From contig JAPLGS010000107.1 of the NCBI GenBank assembly GCA_026390015.1, positions 1 to 64,000 on the forward strand: 64,000 nucleotides of DNA, written 5' to 3'. The stretch comes from Chloroflexota bacterium. GTDB lineage: Bacteria; Chloroflexota; Anaerolineae; Anaerolineales; Villigracilaceae. Of the stretch, positions 52,401-59,381 are shown in pieces. The notes under the pieces were generated by a model. The model saw nothing but the letters and a program-made list of their open reading frames with translations. It ran no database searches and was not told the origin of the DNA. The translations under genes were made by a program, and so were the position numbers. Position 1 is the first letter of the stretch; each line of letters opens with the position of its first letter.

Positions 52401-52971
52401 CGGCGAAAGCATTGTGAATGCCAGTGATGGCGGCTTTGACTTCGAGAATATCCTGCGATGTTTCTATCAGCAGAAGATCAACGCCGCCTTGGATTAATCC
52501 GACAGCCTGCTCTCGGAAAATATCGATCAGTTCATCGTATTTGACATTTGAAAGTTCAGGATCATCCGTAGATGGAAGTTTGCCCGATGGGCCGATGGAA
52601 CCAGCGACGAATCTGGGATTTTTGATCTGCGAATATTCGTCAGCAAGGCTTCTGGCAAGTTTGGCAGCGGCCATATTGATTTCAATAATGCGGTCTTGCA
52701 GGCCGTACTCAACCATCGTCAAACGGTTGGAGCGGAAGGTGTCAGTCTCGAGCACATCTACGCCGATTTCAAGAAACGAGCGGTGGACTTTTTCCACGGC
52801 TTCGGGATGCGAAATAACGAGGTAGTCATTACATCCGTTGTATTGCTCGCCGCCAAAATCTTCGGCGGTCAGATTTTGGAGTTGCAGGCTCGTTCCCATC
52901 GCGCCATCAAAGACGAGGACTTTTTTTTCGAGGGCATCGAGATAGCGGCGGTTGGTGTATTTGCGAATCAT
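49444..52971 (-). CDS. metH: Cobalamin-dependent methionine synthase MetH
   Basis: A 1175-residue enzyme making methionine from homocysteine and methyl-THF. Domains in order: homocysteine-binding (about 1-325, GLNCSTGPEHM, GGCCGTTPEHL), pterin-binding (about 350-620, GERCNAQGSRKFK), cobalamin-binding (about 650-880, GDVHDIGKN with the lower-ligand His) and reactivation domain (about 905-1175). Two in-frame repeat-derived segments lie in linkers. RSLIPNPPPEGSREQ, near the start of the cobalamin cap domain, is a 45-bp insertion (50920-50964) bounded by a GGAGCG duplication. RSNAETLTRSN, between cobalamin and reactivation domains, is made of CGTTCAAACG words (50239-50288). A CAGGAG site precedes the ATG. 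No riboswitch was recognised upstream. Confidence 0.95.
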   Translation of the reverse strand: MIRKYTNRRYLDALEKKVLVFDGAMGTSLQLQNLTAEDFGGEQYNGCNDYLVISHPEAVEKVHRSFLEIGVDVLETDTFRSNRLTMVEYGLQDRIIEINMAAAKLARSLADEYSQIKNPRFVAGSIGPSGKLPSTDDPELSNVKYDELIDIFREQAVGLIQGGVDLLLIETSQDILEVKAAITGIHNAFAETQQYLPIQAQVTLDTTGRMLLGTDINASLAILEGMGIDVIGLNCSTGPEHMREPIQFLGENSTLPVSCIPNAGLPLNVDGQAVYPLEPEPFANELYEFVTKYNISVVGGCCGTTPEHLKLLIQKLDAHPHPKRPLHSTPQLASAMSAISMRQEPAPTLLGERCNAQGSRKFKRLLLEEDYDGILQIAREQVAGGAHALDISVAVTERADEGELMRKVIKKLSMGVDVPLVIDTTELDVMEIALQTAPGRCLINSTHLESGREKADKIFDLAKKYNAAVICLTIDENGMAKTAQLKYEVAQRIFDIAVNDHGLKPEDLVFDDLTFTLATGDVEFVDSAKETIEGIRLIKQNLPGVMTSLGVSNLSFGLAPQARPALNSVMLYYCVQAGLDMAIVNPTHVKPYAEIDTEERNLCEDLIFNRRADALQRSIQYFETVTVSNESTVTDPTEGMTPEQRLHWKILHRHKDGVEADIDEIMNRSLIPNPPPEGSREQRSLNHEVAVHTLNTVLLPAMKEVGDKFGAGELILPFVLQSAETMKKTVSHLENYLEKIEGVTKGTVVIATVYGDVHDIGKNLVKTILANNGYTVIDLGKQVPAETIITKAVEANATAIGLSALLVSTSKQMPLIINEMQRRGHKIPILIGGAAINRRFGRRILFTEDGSAYEPGVFYCKDAFEGLDTMEALIDSKRKPAILEQLRKDADMEIERVSFQRSNAETLTRSNIVPAPIQLPAKLGQRVVKDMPLEMIFKHLNINELYRLSWGAKNTHGKEWEKLKKEFDARLQKMTKEALKDGWLKPQAVYGYFPCQADGDALVIYDPVSLITLTRLTCPRQPYDDHLALSDYYTSVESGQMDVVALQVVTVGLEATEKFEKMQAANDYTEAYFAHGLAVQTAEATANYLHDHIRRELGLGEEQGKRYSWGYPAIPELEDHFKVFKLLPAVESELGMRLSTSGQLIPEQSTAAIIVHHAQAKYYSVGESRVDQLMK

Positions 52972-53044
52972 TAAATCTCCTGAAATTTTTTATATGATAA
53001 ATATAATTTCCACATCGTTTAGCACTACGAAAAAGATCCCAGAG

Positions 53045-53383
53045 CTAAAAACCTTTCGGTAATACTGCCCGCCCCGCATCAGTCATCTTGCCTTCTTCGA
53101 TCATTCTTTGCGCACGTTCAATATTTGTATCCGTCCACAAGGATTTTTGTCTGCGCGGCGTGAAGCGTTTGGCATAGCGTTGATCATCCATGCCTTTTTC
53201 GAAGCCGTCGATCCATCCGAAGCAAATGGCCTCTTCAACCGCCTCTGCATACGGAATGGATGGCTTTTGAGTGAATTTCTTATATTGAATCAACCAGATC
53301 TCTTTACGAATCTTGTGATTTTTTTCCAGCCACTCGCGGAATTCTTCACGCGTTGTTACATAAATAGTTTCGCCGATTTCCAT
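53045..53383 (-). CDS. YdeI/OmdA-family protein
   Basis: A 112-residue protein. REEFREWLEKNHKIRKEIWL, YAEAVEEAICFGWIDGFEKGMDDQRYAKRFTPRR and WTDTNIERAQRMIEEGKMTDAG are the family pattern. Relatives are linked to bacteriocin or peptide resistance, but the mechanism is unknown. The ATG at 53383 follows GGAGG; a GTG four codons earlier is less likely. It lies between metH and the divergent regulator gene. Confidence 0.85.
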   Translation of the reverse strand: MEIGETIYVTTREEFREWLEKNHKIRKEIWLIQYKKFTQKPSIPYAEAVEEAICFGWIDGFEKGMDDQRYAKRFTPRRQKSLWTDTNIERAQRMIEEGKMTDAGRAVLPKGF

Positions 53384-53463
53384 AATAACCTCCACATTTT
53401 TAACAACTTAATCGTTCAAGTTTTATATCACGAGCAAGAGGGCAGGTCAAATAGAAATTATGC

Positions 53464-53492
53464 TTGACTTCAAGTTGATTCAAAATTATACT
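53464..53492 (+). promoter_or_regulatory. Promoter of the molybdate/tungstate-type regulator unit
   Basis: TTGACT and TATACT are spaced by 17 bp. Transcription would begin around 53498, inside the inverted repeat at 53496-53515. The leader before the ATG would be about 30 bases. Confidence 0.8.
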
Positions 53493-53495
53493 AAC

Positions 53496-53515
53496 AATTA
53501 AGTTTTCCCTTAATT
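53496..53515 (+). promoter_or_regulatory. Operator-like inverted repeat AATTAAG-N6-CTTAATT (copy 1)
   Basis: The two 7-bp arms are perfect, the spacer is TTTTCC and the repeat is followed by GAG. It overlaps the predicted transcription start of the regulator gene, a position suited to repression. The same arms, 6-base spacing and GAG occur at 55233-55255 before the second transcription unit. Confidence 0.65.
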
Positions 53516-53528
53516 GAGAAAGTGGTAA

Positions 53529-54503
53529 ATGAAAACTGTTCAACCCATCCAATCCTTTGACAAGATTAAACTTCTAGCGGACTCGCGCCGCATGGAGATT
53601 CTGCGTCTGTTGATGGACACCCCCGCCACGCTCACGCATCTCGCACGGACCTTGAAACAGTCTCCCGCGTGGATACGACATCACATCCTCGCGCTTGAAT
53701 CTGGAGATTTGATCGAAGTCGGCGAGATCCGCAAAACTGGCAAAGTAATGGAAAAGTTCTATCGCGCAAAAGGCGGCGCATTCCTCTTACAAGAGATTAT
53801 TCTGCCAAAGAGCAAAAAACCTGCGGTCATTTTTTCAGGAAGTCACGATCTTGCGCTCGAGGAAATTGCCGAGCATCTCAGTAAACACGTGACCATGCTT
53901 AGCCTGCCTGTTGGCTCGCTGGATGGGCTGGTCAACTTGCGGCAGGGATTATGTCAAATTTCGGGATCTCATATTTTGGATGAGACAGGCGAATACAACA
54001 CATCCACGGTCCGGCATCTATTCCCAGACCGAAGCGTGGAATTAGTGACGCTTGCCCATCGCACCCAGGGACTTCTCCTCGCGGCGGGCAATCCAAAAGG
54101 CATCAAGAAAATTTCAGATATCGTGCGCACGAACATCATATTCATAAACCGCAACGCAGGCTCAGGCACGCGCCTCTGGATCGATGCTGAACTCAAAAAA
54201 CAAAATATCGATCCATCACTTGTTAATGGATATGAGAGTTCTGTAAAAACACACAGCGAGGCCGCCGTATTGATTTCGCAAAATAAAGCCGATGTATCCA
54301 TTGGCTTGCAGGCCGCCGCGCATCAACACGGACTCGACTTCATCCCACTTTTCGAGGAACGTTACGATCTGATTCTGCCGCGTGAAAATCAAAAGACCCT
54401 TTCACCCCTGCTTGATTATTTGCAAACATCCAATTTCCGCAACGGACTCAACTTGCTGACAGGATACAACGCATCCCACAGCGGCGAACAAATTCAAATC
54501 TAA
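53529..54503 (+). CDS. ArsR-like HTH regulator with periplasmic-binding-like oxyanion domain
   Basis: A 324-residue regulator. Residues about 8-85 are a winged helix (RRMEILRLLMDTPATLTHLARTLKQSPAWIRHHILALE). Residues about 95-320 match the PBP-like domain often joined to HTH domains in molybdate/tungstate regulation (GSHDLALEEIAEHL, NRNAGSGTRLWIDAEL, ADVSIGLQAAAHQHGLDF). A bound oxyanion would change DNA binding. It stands first in a unit with a Mop protein and a lipoprotein, upstream of tupABC. Two identical inverted repeats near the promoters are plausible targets. Ligand identity is inferred from the neighbourhood. Confidence 0.85.
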   Translation: MKTVQPIQSFDKIKLLADSRRMEILRLLMDTPATLTHLARTLKQSPAWIRHHILALESGDLIEVGEIRKTGKVMEKFYRAKGGAFLLQEIILPKSKKPAVIFSGSHDLALEEIAEHLSKHVTMLSLPVGSLDGLVNLRQGLCQISGSHILDETGEYNTSTVRHLFPDRSVELVTLAHRTQGLLLAAGNPKGIKKISDIVRTNIIFINRNAGSGTRLWIDAELKKQNIDPSLVNGYESSVKTHSEAAVLISQNKADVSIGLQAAAHQHGLDFIPLFEERYDLILPRENQKTLSPLLDYLQTSNFRNGLNLLTGYNASHSGEQIQI

Positions 54504-54514
54504 AGGAGAAGACC

Positions 54515-54727
54515 ATGAAACTTAGCGCACGCAACGTATTGATAGGAAAAGTTGTAAAAGTCACCAAGGGCGCGGTGAATTCCGAAGTGACATTGGAATT
54601 GCCCGGAGGGGCGATCATAGTTTCCATCATCACCAATGCATCCGTATCCAGCCTCGGGTTAAAAAAAGGCAAAGAGGCTTATGCCGTGATCAAAGCCTCA
54701 AACGTCATGATGGCTGTGGACAACTAG
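54515..54727 (+). CDS. Mop-type molybdate/tungstate-binding protein (TOBE domain)
   Basis: A 70-residue protein consisting of one Mop/TOBE domain: MKLSARNVLIGKVVKVTKGAVNSEVTLELPGG, then TNASVSSLGLKKGKEAYAVIKASNVMMA. Such molbindins form hexamers storing molybdate or tungstate in the cytosol. It starts 11 bp after the regulator with an AAGGAGA site. Confidence 0.92.
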   Translation: MKLSARNVLIGKVVKVTKGAVNSEVTLELPGGAIIVSIITNASVSSLGLKKGKEAYAVIKASNVMMAVDN

Positions 54728-54735
54728 AAAAATAA

Positions 54736-55200
54736 ATGAAGCGACATCTTTCAATTCTTTTTTTATTGACGCTGTTGCTTTCGGCATGTGCTTCTGTTGC
54801 TACCACCGCAACAGTTGTCTCGGTTCCAACCGCAACAGATGCCCCGCCGCAGGTGATACAACCTGCAGCGTCGAAGGTTTTATTTCAGATCATCAAAGCG
54901 GATGGCACGAAGTTTGATGTGACCCTCGATGCGGTCAAGGTAATACCGCTTACCCAAATTACCGTTGAAGGCAAGGTACAGGAAGGCCCGAAACTTTCGG
55001 ATGTATTAGCTCTGGCCGGCGTGACCGACTTTACCGAGGTGACTATTAACGGCAGCAGCGCTCCCTCAACGTTGATCCGCACTCAAGTGGATGACAATAC
55101 CATTCTTGATTTCAGCAATCGCGGCACGATGAAACTTGCCACTACTTATATTCCCAAAGTAAACTGGACAAAGGACATCACGGACATCACTGTTAAATAA
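54736..55200 (+). CDS. Lipoprotein with a molybdopterin-oxidoreductase-like domain
   Basis: A 154-residue lipoprotein (lipobox LLSAC, Cys16). Residues about 45-154 resemble a reduced form of the sulfite-oxidase-type domain found in some secreted proteins (VTLDAVKVIPLTQITVEG, GPKLSDVLALAGVTDFTEVTINGSS, IYIPKVNW-like end). The expected molybdopterin-ligating Cys is absent, so cofactor binding is unlikely. It starts 8 bp after mop and closes this unit. Confidence 0.6.
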   Translation: MKRHLSILFLLTLLLSACASVATTATVVSVPTATDAPPQVIQPAASKVLFQIIKADGTKFDVTLDAVKVIPLTQITVEGKVQEGPKLSDVLALAGVTDFTEVTINGSSAPSTLIRTQVDDNTILDFSNRGTMKLATTYIPKVNWTKDITDITVK

Positions 55201-55232
55201 TAACTCCAGTACTTTTTTTATTTTGCACTTTT

Positions 55233-55252
55233 AATTAAGTAAAAACTTAATT
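55233..55252 (+). promoter_or_regulatory. Operator-like inverted repeat AATTAAG-N6-CTTAATT (copy 2)
   Basis: AATTAAGT and ACTTAATT form perfect 8-bp arms around AAAA, followed by GAG as in copy 1. It lies 24 bp before the TiaS-like ATG. A possible -35 TTGCAC lies at 55223-55228, so the repeat would cover the -10 region and start site. Confidence 0.65.
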
Positions 55253-55276
55253 GAGCAAAACTCATAGGGTTAAGAA

Positions 55277-55999
55277 ATGCATTATCTGCTTGGCATTGAC
55301 GATACCGATAATCTCGAATCGCGCGGCACAGGTCATCGTGTCCGTCAACTTGCGGATTGGCTTGCCGAGAATAAACTGGCTGTACCGCTGGGAATTACCC
55401 GCCATCAACTTTTGGTTGACCCACAAATTCCATATACATCTCATAACAGTTCAGTGTGTTTATCTGTTGAAACCGAGAATGCAGATGATGTGTGGGAGGC
55501 CTCGCGTGAATTTCTTCTGCGTGAAAGCGCGGAAGGGTCAGATGCTGGCTTAACTCTGGCGCAATGGGACTCTATCAACGACTGCGTGTTATCCTTCGCA
55601 AAACGGGCAAAGATCATAGTGTTGACCATGCTTGAAGCTGAACAAACAGCCTCACAGTCACAGATAAGGTACGAAGGGTTGACAGGCACACACGGAGGAA
55701 TTATCGGCGCATTATCCTCTGTCGGATTACATCGCGCTGGTAATGATGGCCGATTTCTATGGCTGCCGGGCATGCGTGAGTTGAAGGATAAATATCAAGT
55801 CGGTGAGATTTGCAGATTGGCGCATATAGATCGTATTTGCGCATTAAACAATGTGGAACTGCATCCAAAAACAATTGTTGATGTCGGCGAATGGATTCGT
55901 CCCGTCTTGCGTGACGGCAAAGCCACATTATATGTAGAGGAGAACAATCGTGAATGGCACATCATCTCTAAAGAACATATCAAAAAACTTTCCAATTGA
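55277..55999 (+). CDS. TiaS N-terminal (TCKD)-like protein
   Basis: A 240-residue protein beginning MHYLLGIDDTDNLESRGTGHRV, with the GIDDTD motif of the kinase-like domain of archaeal tRNA-Ile2 agmatidine synthetase TiaS. A later GTHGGIIGALSSVGLHRAG segment recalls the TiaS GxxGIVGALAAIG region. The zinc ribbon and OB-fold parts needed for tRNA binding are missing. The domain uses ATP in TiaS, but the role here is unknown. It is the first gene of the tup unit and overlaps the next gene by 50 bp, so a link with tungstate handling or tungsten-pterin cofactor is plausible. Confidence 0.65.
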   Translation: MHYLLGIDDTDNLESRGTGHRVRQLADWLAENKLAVPLGITRHQLLVDPQIPYTSHNSSVCLSVETENADDVWEASREFLLRESAEGSDAGLTLAQWDSINDCVLSFAKRAKIIVLTMLEAEQTASQSQIRYEGLTGTHGGIIGALSSVGLHRAGNDGRFLWLPGMRELKDKYQVGEICRLAHIDRICALNNVELHPKTIVDVGEWIRPVLRDGKATLYVEENNREWHIISKEHIKKLSN

Positions 56000-56522
56000 G
56001 TGGTCACTCTCATGGATCGAAGCACTGCTGTTAATTGGCGGCGGCGTATTGGCGGTCATACTTCACCGTGCATTTGATACCTCGCCTGGTTTGCCCGGTC
56101 ATCACGGCATCGAATGGATGGCTTTGATGATCATCGGCCGTGCGTCATCAAAGTATCGCGGCGCGGGCACACTCACGAGCATTGGCGCATCATTTGCATC
56201 AGTTCTGCCAATCCTGCATGGTGATAATCCATTCACATGGATGTACTATCTGTTACCCGGCCCGGTCATGGACCTGGCTTTTCGCTATCTGCCACGCTAT
56301 GCAAATAAACTCTGGTTTATGGTTTTATTGGGCGGTTTCGCACATATGACGAAACCGATCGGTCAAGTCACCGTGAACCTGCTCACTGGCTGGCCTATTG
56401 GCTCATTCCGCTTTGGCATTTTGTATCCATTCACCAGCCACCTTCTCTTTGGGATGATCGGTGGATTGCTTGGCGCGCTCGTTGTGCTTGGCATTCACCA
56501 TGCATCAAAAAAATCTTCGTAA
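55950..56522 (+). CDS. Membrane protein of the tungstate operon, ECF S-component-like
   Basis: A 190-residue protein with five or six membrane segments. The GTG start at 55950 follows GAGGAGA at good spacing and lies inside the end of the TiaS-like gene, so translation is coupled. Regions such as YLLPGPVMDLAFRYLPRYANKLWF and GILYPFTSHLLFGMIGGLLGALVVLGI resemble substrate-binding S components of energy-coupling-factor transporters, but this is a fold-level impression. No ECF ATPase gene is nearby. Confidence 0.6.
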   Translation: MNGTSSLKNISKNFPIEWSLSWIEALLLIGGGVLAVILHRAFDTSPGLPGHHGIEWMALMIIGRASSKYRGAGTLTSIGASFASVLPILHGDNPFTWMYYLLPGPVMDLAFRYLPRYANKLWFMVLLGGFAHMTKPIGQVTVNLLTGWPIGSFRFGILYPFTSHLLFGMIGGLLGALVVLGIHHASKKSS

Positions 56523-56536
56523 TAAAGGAATGAAAA

Positions 56537-57499
56537 ATGAAACTCACTACTCGTAATTTGTTATTGACACTTGGCATGATTTTGGCTATCGCCTTATCAG
56601 CCTGCGGTCCAGCCGCCACACCGACCGCTGCTCCAGCAACTGAGGCCCCAACAGCCGCTGAAGCCCCGACTCAAGCACCCACTCAAGCACCCACTCAAGC
56701 TCCCACAGCAATCCCGGCGCCCACCAACCCGGACATCATCCTTGCGACCACCACCTCCACGCAAGACTCCGGTCTGCTTGATGTGCTGATTCCGCTCTTC
56801 GAAGCGCAGACCGGTTACAAGGTCAAGACTGTTGCGGTTGGTTCCGGCGCAGCAATCACAATGGGACAGGAAGGCAACGCCGATGTACTGCTGGTCCACT
56901 CTCCTGCGGCTGAAGCAACATTCATGAGCGACGGCTGGGGCAAGGATCGTGCCTTGATCATGCACAATGATTTCATCCTCGTTGGTCCCGCCGCTGACCC
57001 CGCCAAAGTTAAGGGACTTGGACCGTCAGATGCATTCAAAGCCATCGCCGCGGCTGAGTCAACATTTGCGGCCCGCGCAGATAAATCTGGTACCAGCACA
57101 AAAGAACTCGGCCTCTGGAAGAAAGCCGGAATTGACCCCGCCACCACAAAGCCAGCCTGGTATCTTGAAACAGGCCAGGGGATGGGCGCCACTTTAACCA
57201 TCGCATCCGAGAAGGGCGCTTATACATTGACCGATCGCGCAACCTTCCTTGCGAACAAGGATAAACTTCAACTTGAAATTCTTGTTGAAAAGAACAATTC
57301 GCTTCTAAATGTTTATCATGTTATGACCATCGATCAAGCAAAATGGCCGAACACAAATTATGATGGTGCGATCGCCTTCCTGAAATTCATGACCGACCCC
57401 GCCACACAGGAAGTCATCGGAAAATTCGGCGTGGATAAATACGGGCAACAGCTATTTATTCCCGACGCAGACAAAACCGACGCAGATCTGGGGTTGTAG
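56537..57499 (+). CDS. tupA: Tungstate ABC transporter substrate-binding protein
   Basis: A 320-residue lipoprotein (lipobox ALSAC, Cys23) with an Ala/Pro/Thr linker containing tandem APTQ units (a DNA minisatellite at about 56665-56705). The mature domain has ATTTSTQDSGLLDVLIPLFE, the oxyanion-binding motif of TupA, then VAVGSGAAITMGQEGNADVLLVHSP, RADKSGTSTKELGLW and YLETGQGMGATL. TupA binds tungstate with very high affinity and selects it over molybdate. It precedes tupB and tupC, with a hairpin between. Confidence 0.93.
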   Translation: MKLTTRNLLLTLGMILAIALSACGPAATPTAAPATEAPTAAEAPTQAPTQAPTQAPTAIPAPTNPDIILATTTSTQDSGLLDVLIPLFEAQTGYKVKTVAVGSGAAITMGQEGNADVLLVHSPAAEATFMSDGWGKDRALIMHNDFILVGPAADPAKVKGLGPSDAFKAIAAAESTFAARADKSGTSTKELGLWKKAGIDPATTKPAWYLETGQGMGATLTIASEKGAYTLTDRATFLANKDKLQLEILVEKNNSLLNVYHVMTIDQAKWPNTNYDGAIAFLKFMTDPATQEVIGKFGVDKYGQQLFIPDADKTDADLGL

Positions 57500-57527
57500 T
57501 AAAATCTTTGTTTAAAAGTAATTAGTG

Positions 57528-57570
57528 AAAAGTAAAAAGTAATACGCAACATGTATTACTTTTTACTTTT
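57528..57570 (+). terminator. Perfect 18-bp hairpin between tupA and tupB
   Basis: AAAAGTAAAAAGTAATAC and its complement surround a 7-base loop, followed by TTT. It could stop a share of transcripts, raising TupA over TupBC, or protect the tupA mRNA end. Its word content (AGTGAAAAGTAAAAAGTAA) suggests origin as a dispersed palindromic repeat. Confidence 0.65.
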
Positions 57571-57586
57571 TTTACTGCATATTCCC

Positions 57587-58231
57587 ATGTCTGAAATTTT
57601 TGAAATCACTCTTCTCTCATTACAAGTCTCAACACTTGCAACCCTCATCAGTTTGCTGATCGGTCTGCCGTTTGGCACATGGCTGGCGCTTGGCAATTTT
57701 CGCGGCAGATCATTCATGCTGAGTATTGTCAACACAGGCATGGCGTTACCGCCTGTCGTTGTTGGGCTTGTTGTCGCGATTACTTTATGGCGCAGCGGCC
57801 CGCTGGGAGGGTTGCATTTGATCTACACCCCCATCGCCATCATCATCGCGCAGACGATCATCTCGGCGCCCGTGGTAATGGGATTAACCGCCGCGGCGCT
57901 TGAATCGCTTGATCCGCGGTTGCAACAACAACTGCTCGGGTTGGGCGCATCCCGTTCGCAAATGATCTGGATGTTATGGAGAGAAGCTCGCCTGCCTCTG
58001 CTTGCTGCGCTCATGGCGGGCTTTGGCTCAGTCATTTCAGAAGTCGGCGCTTCGATGATGGTCGGCGGAAACATCAAAGGTCAAACGCGCGTCTTGACGA
58101 CTGCAATTGTATTGGAAACATCCAAAGGGGATTTCGGGAACGCGCTCGCGCTAAGCGCTTTATTGCTGACCCTGACCTATCTTATCAACCTCGCGCTGAC
58201 ATTGATCCAGCAAAAGGGACACAAAAAATGA
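57587..58231 (+). CDS. tupB: Tungstate ABC transporter permease
   Basis: A 214-residue permease with five membrane segments. The EAA-type loop that contacts the ATPase reads LLGLGASRSQMIWMLWREARLPLLAALMAGFGSVISEVGASMMVGGNI. The ATG at 57587 is favoured because an upstream ATG falls inside the hairpin arm. No strong ribosome site is visible. Its stop overlaps the tupC start (ATGA). Confidence 0.9.
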   Translation: MSEIFEITLLSLQVSTLATLISLLIGLPFGTWLALGNFRGRSFMLSIVNTGMALPPVVVGLVVAITLWRSGPLGGLHLIYTPIAIIIAQTIISAPVVMGLTAAALESLDPRLQQQLLGLGASRSQMIWMLWREARLPLLAALMAGFGSVISEVGASMMVGGNIKGQTRVLTTAIVLETSKGDFGNALALSALLLTLTYLINLALTLIQQKGHKK

Positions 58232-58947
58232 GCGCTCTAATTTCCATTCACGATCTGCTCATTCAACGCAATGGGCGCGATGCATTGAAGATCAAATCAC
58301 TTGAGATCAAACGTGGCGAGACCCTGGCACTTGTCGGCCCGAACGGCGCGGGAAAAAGCACGCTCTTGCTGGCGCTGGCACATCTCATCAAACCCAAACA
58401 TGGAGAGATCCTCTTTAATGAAAAGCCAATTTCACAGATGAACGATCTTGAATATCGACGCAAAATATCATTTGTCTTTCAAGATCCATTACTTATGGAT
58501 ATGTCCGTTGAAAAAAATATAGCGCTTGGATTAAAGTTCCGCGGCACCGACAAGGATCAGATACGCACACAGATTAAAAAGTGGAGTAAAGCCATTGGAG
58601 TAGAGTCACTGCTCGGACGGCGGGCGGGTCAAATTTCAGGAGGCGAGGCGCAAAGAGTCAGCCTAGCGCGGGCCTTTGTTCTCGATCCCGAATTGCTTCT
58701 TATGGATGAACCATTCTCAGCTGTCGATCCCCCAACCCGTACACAATTGATCAAAGACCTATCCAACTTATTATCACAAGATCAGCGAACCACCATTATT
58801 GTCACACACAATCTTGCCGAAGCCGCACAAATCGGAAATCGTATGGCTGTGATCATTAATGGTGAATTGAAACAAGCGGGAACTCCGAAGCAAATTAAAG
58901 AAAATCCAGCGGATATAAGCGTGGAAAAATTTTTGAAGGAACTTTAG
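58228..58947 (+). CDS. tupC: Tungstate ABC transporter ATP-binding protein
   Basis: A 239-residue ABC ATPase. Walker A is LVGPNGAGKSTLLLAL, the signature is QISGGEAQRVSLARA, Walker B is LLLMDEPFSAVD and the switch His lies in VTHNLAEA. It starts within the tupB stop codon, giving translational coupling. With TupA and TupB it completes the tungstate importer. A longer upstream frame overlapping tupB is not used. Confidence 0.93.
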   Translation: MSALISIHDLLIQRNGRDALKIKSLEIKRGETLALVGPNGAGKSTLLLALAHLIKPKHGEILFNEKPISQMNDLEYRRKISFVFQDPLLMDMSVEKNIALGLKFRGTDKDQIRTQIKKWSKAIGVESLLGRRAGQISGGEAQRVSLARAFVLDPELLLMDEPFSAVDPPTRTQLIKDLSNLLSQDQRTTIIVTHNLAEAAQIGNRMAVIINGELKQAGTPKQIKENPADISVEKFLKEL

Positions 58948-58971
58948 TTGTGCTCCCTTTTTAACGGCATA

Positions 58972-58991
58972 CACCGCGTTTTCACGCGGTG
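58972..58991 (+). terminator. Hairpin after tupC
   Basis: CACCGCG and CGCGGTG form a perfect 7-bp stem with loop TTTTCA, 25 bp after the tupC stop. No U tract follows (GCAGCCAAAAAA), so it may need Rho or act from the other strand. Confidence 0.5.
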
Positions 58992-59052
58992 CAGCCAAAA
59001 AACCAACTCAGAGAGAGGAGAGAGTTTGGAAGAGCAACTTTTGGTTGCTCAA

Positions 59053-59271
59053 TTACACAGGGTCGAGGTCAGGATTTGTGCCACACAGGGCGCAAGCAAC
59101 TTTTTCAAGTGAGTTGCATTCCAATGCATTCGAGCAGCGGCGCGCGATAATTCTTGGCGGCTGGTCTGGCAGATTTTCAGCGGGATACACGACATTATTC
59201 TCAATCGCGATCTCGCGCGCGGCATGTTCGCAGTATTTGATCTTTTCAATTTTCCAAATCTTTTCTGCCAT
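59053..59271 (-). CDS. Small Cys-containing protein, unknown function
   Basis: A 72-residue protein. Cysteines are arranged KYCEHAA ... RRCSNALECNSLEKVACALCGTNPD, with a CALC pair near the end, which could bind a metal or an Fe-S cluster. The ATG at 59271 follows GGAG at five bases. No family is recognised. It stands alone between the tup operon and the sugar dehydrogenase, at the end of a 430-bp stretch whose other content is a hairpin and unremarkable sequence. Confidence 0.5.
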   Translation of the reverse strand: MAEKIWKIEKIKYCEHAAREIAIENNVVYPAENLPDQPPRIIARRCSNALECNSLEKVACALCGTNPDLDPV

Positions 59272-59381
59272 GTCTGCTCCTGAATCCAATGCTCAAAGTT
59301 TATAACAAAAATGACAATCAGTGTAGTGACAGGCGTCACACACTCGTATGACAAAACGCATATTGTGGATGTGATATATCT

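Noticed and set aside
52972-53044. SAM or cobalamin riboswitch upstream of metH
   Set aside because: The gap is only 73 bp, A/T-rich, and lacks the conserved cores of either class.
57551-57586. Upstream ATG of tupB
   Set aside because: It lies within the 18-bp hairpin, and the extra residues (YYFLLFLLHIP) are just the translated palindrome.
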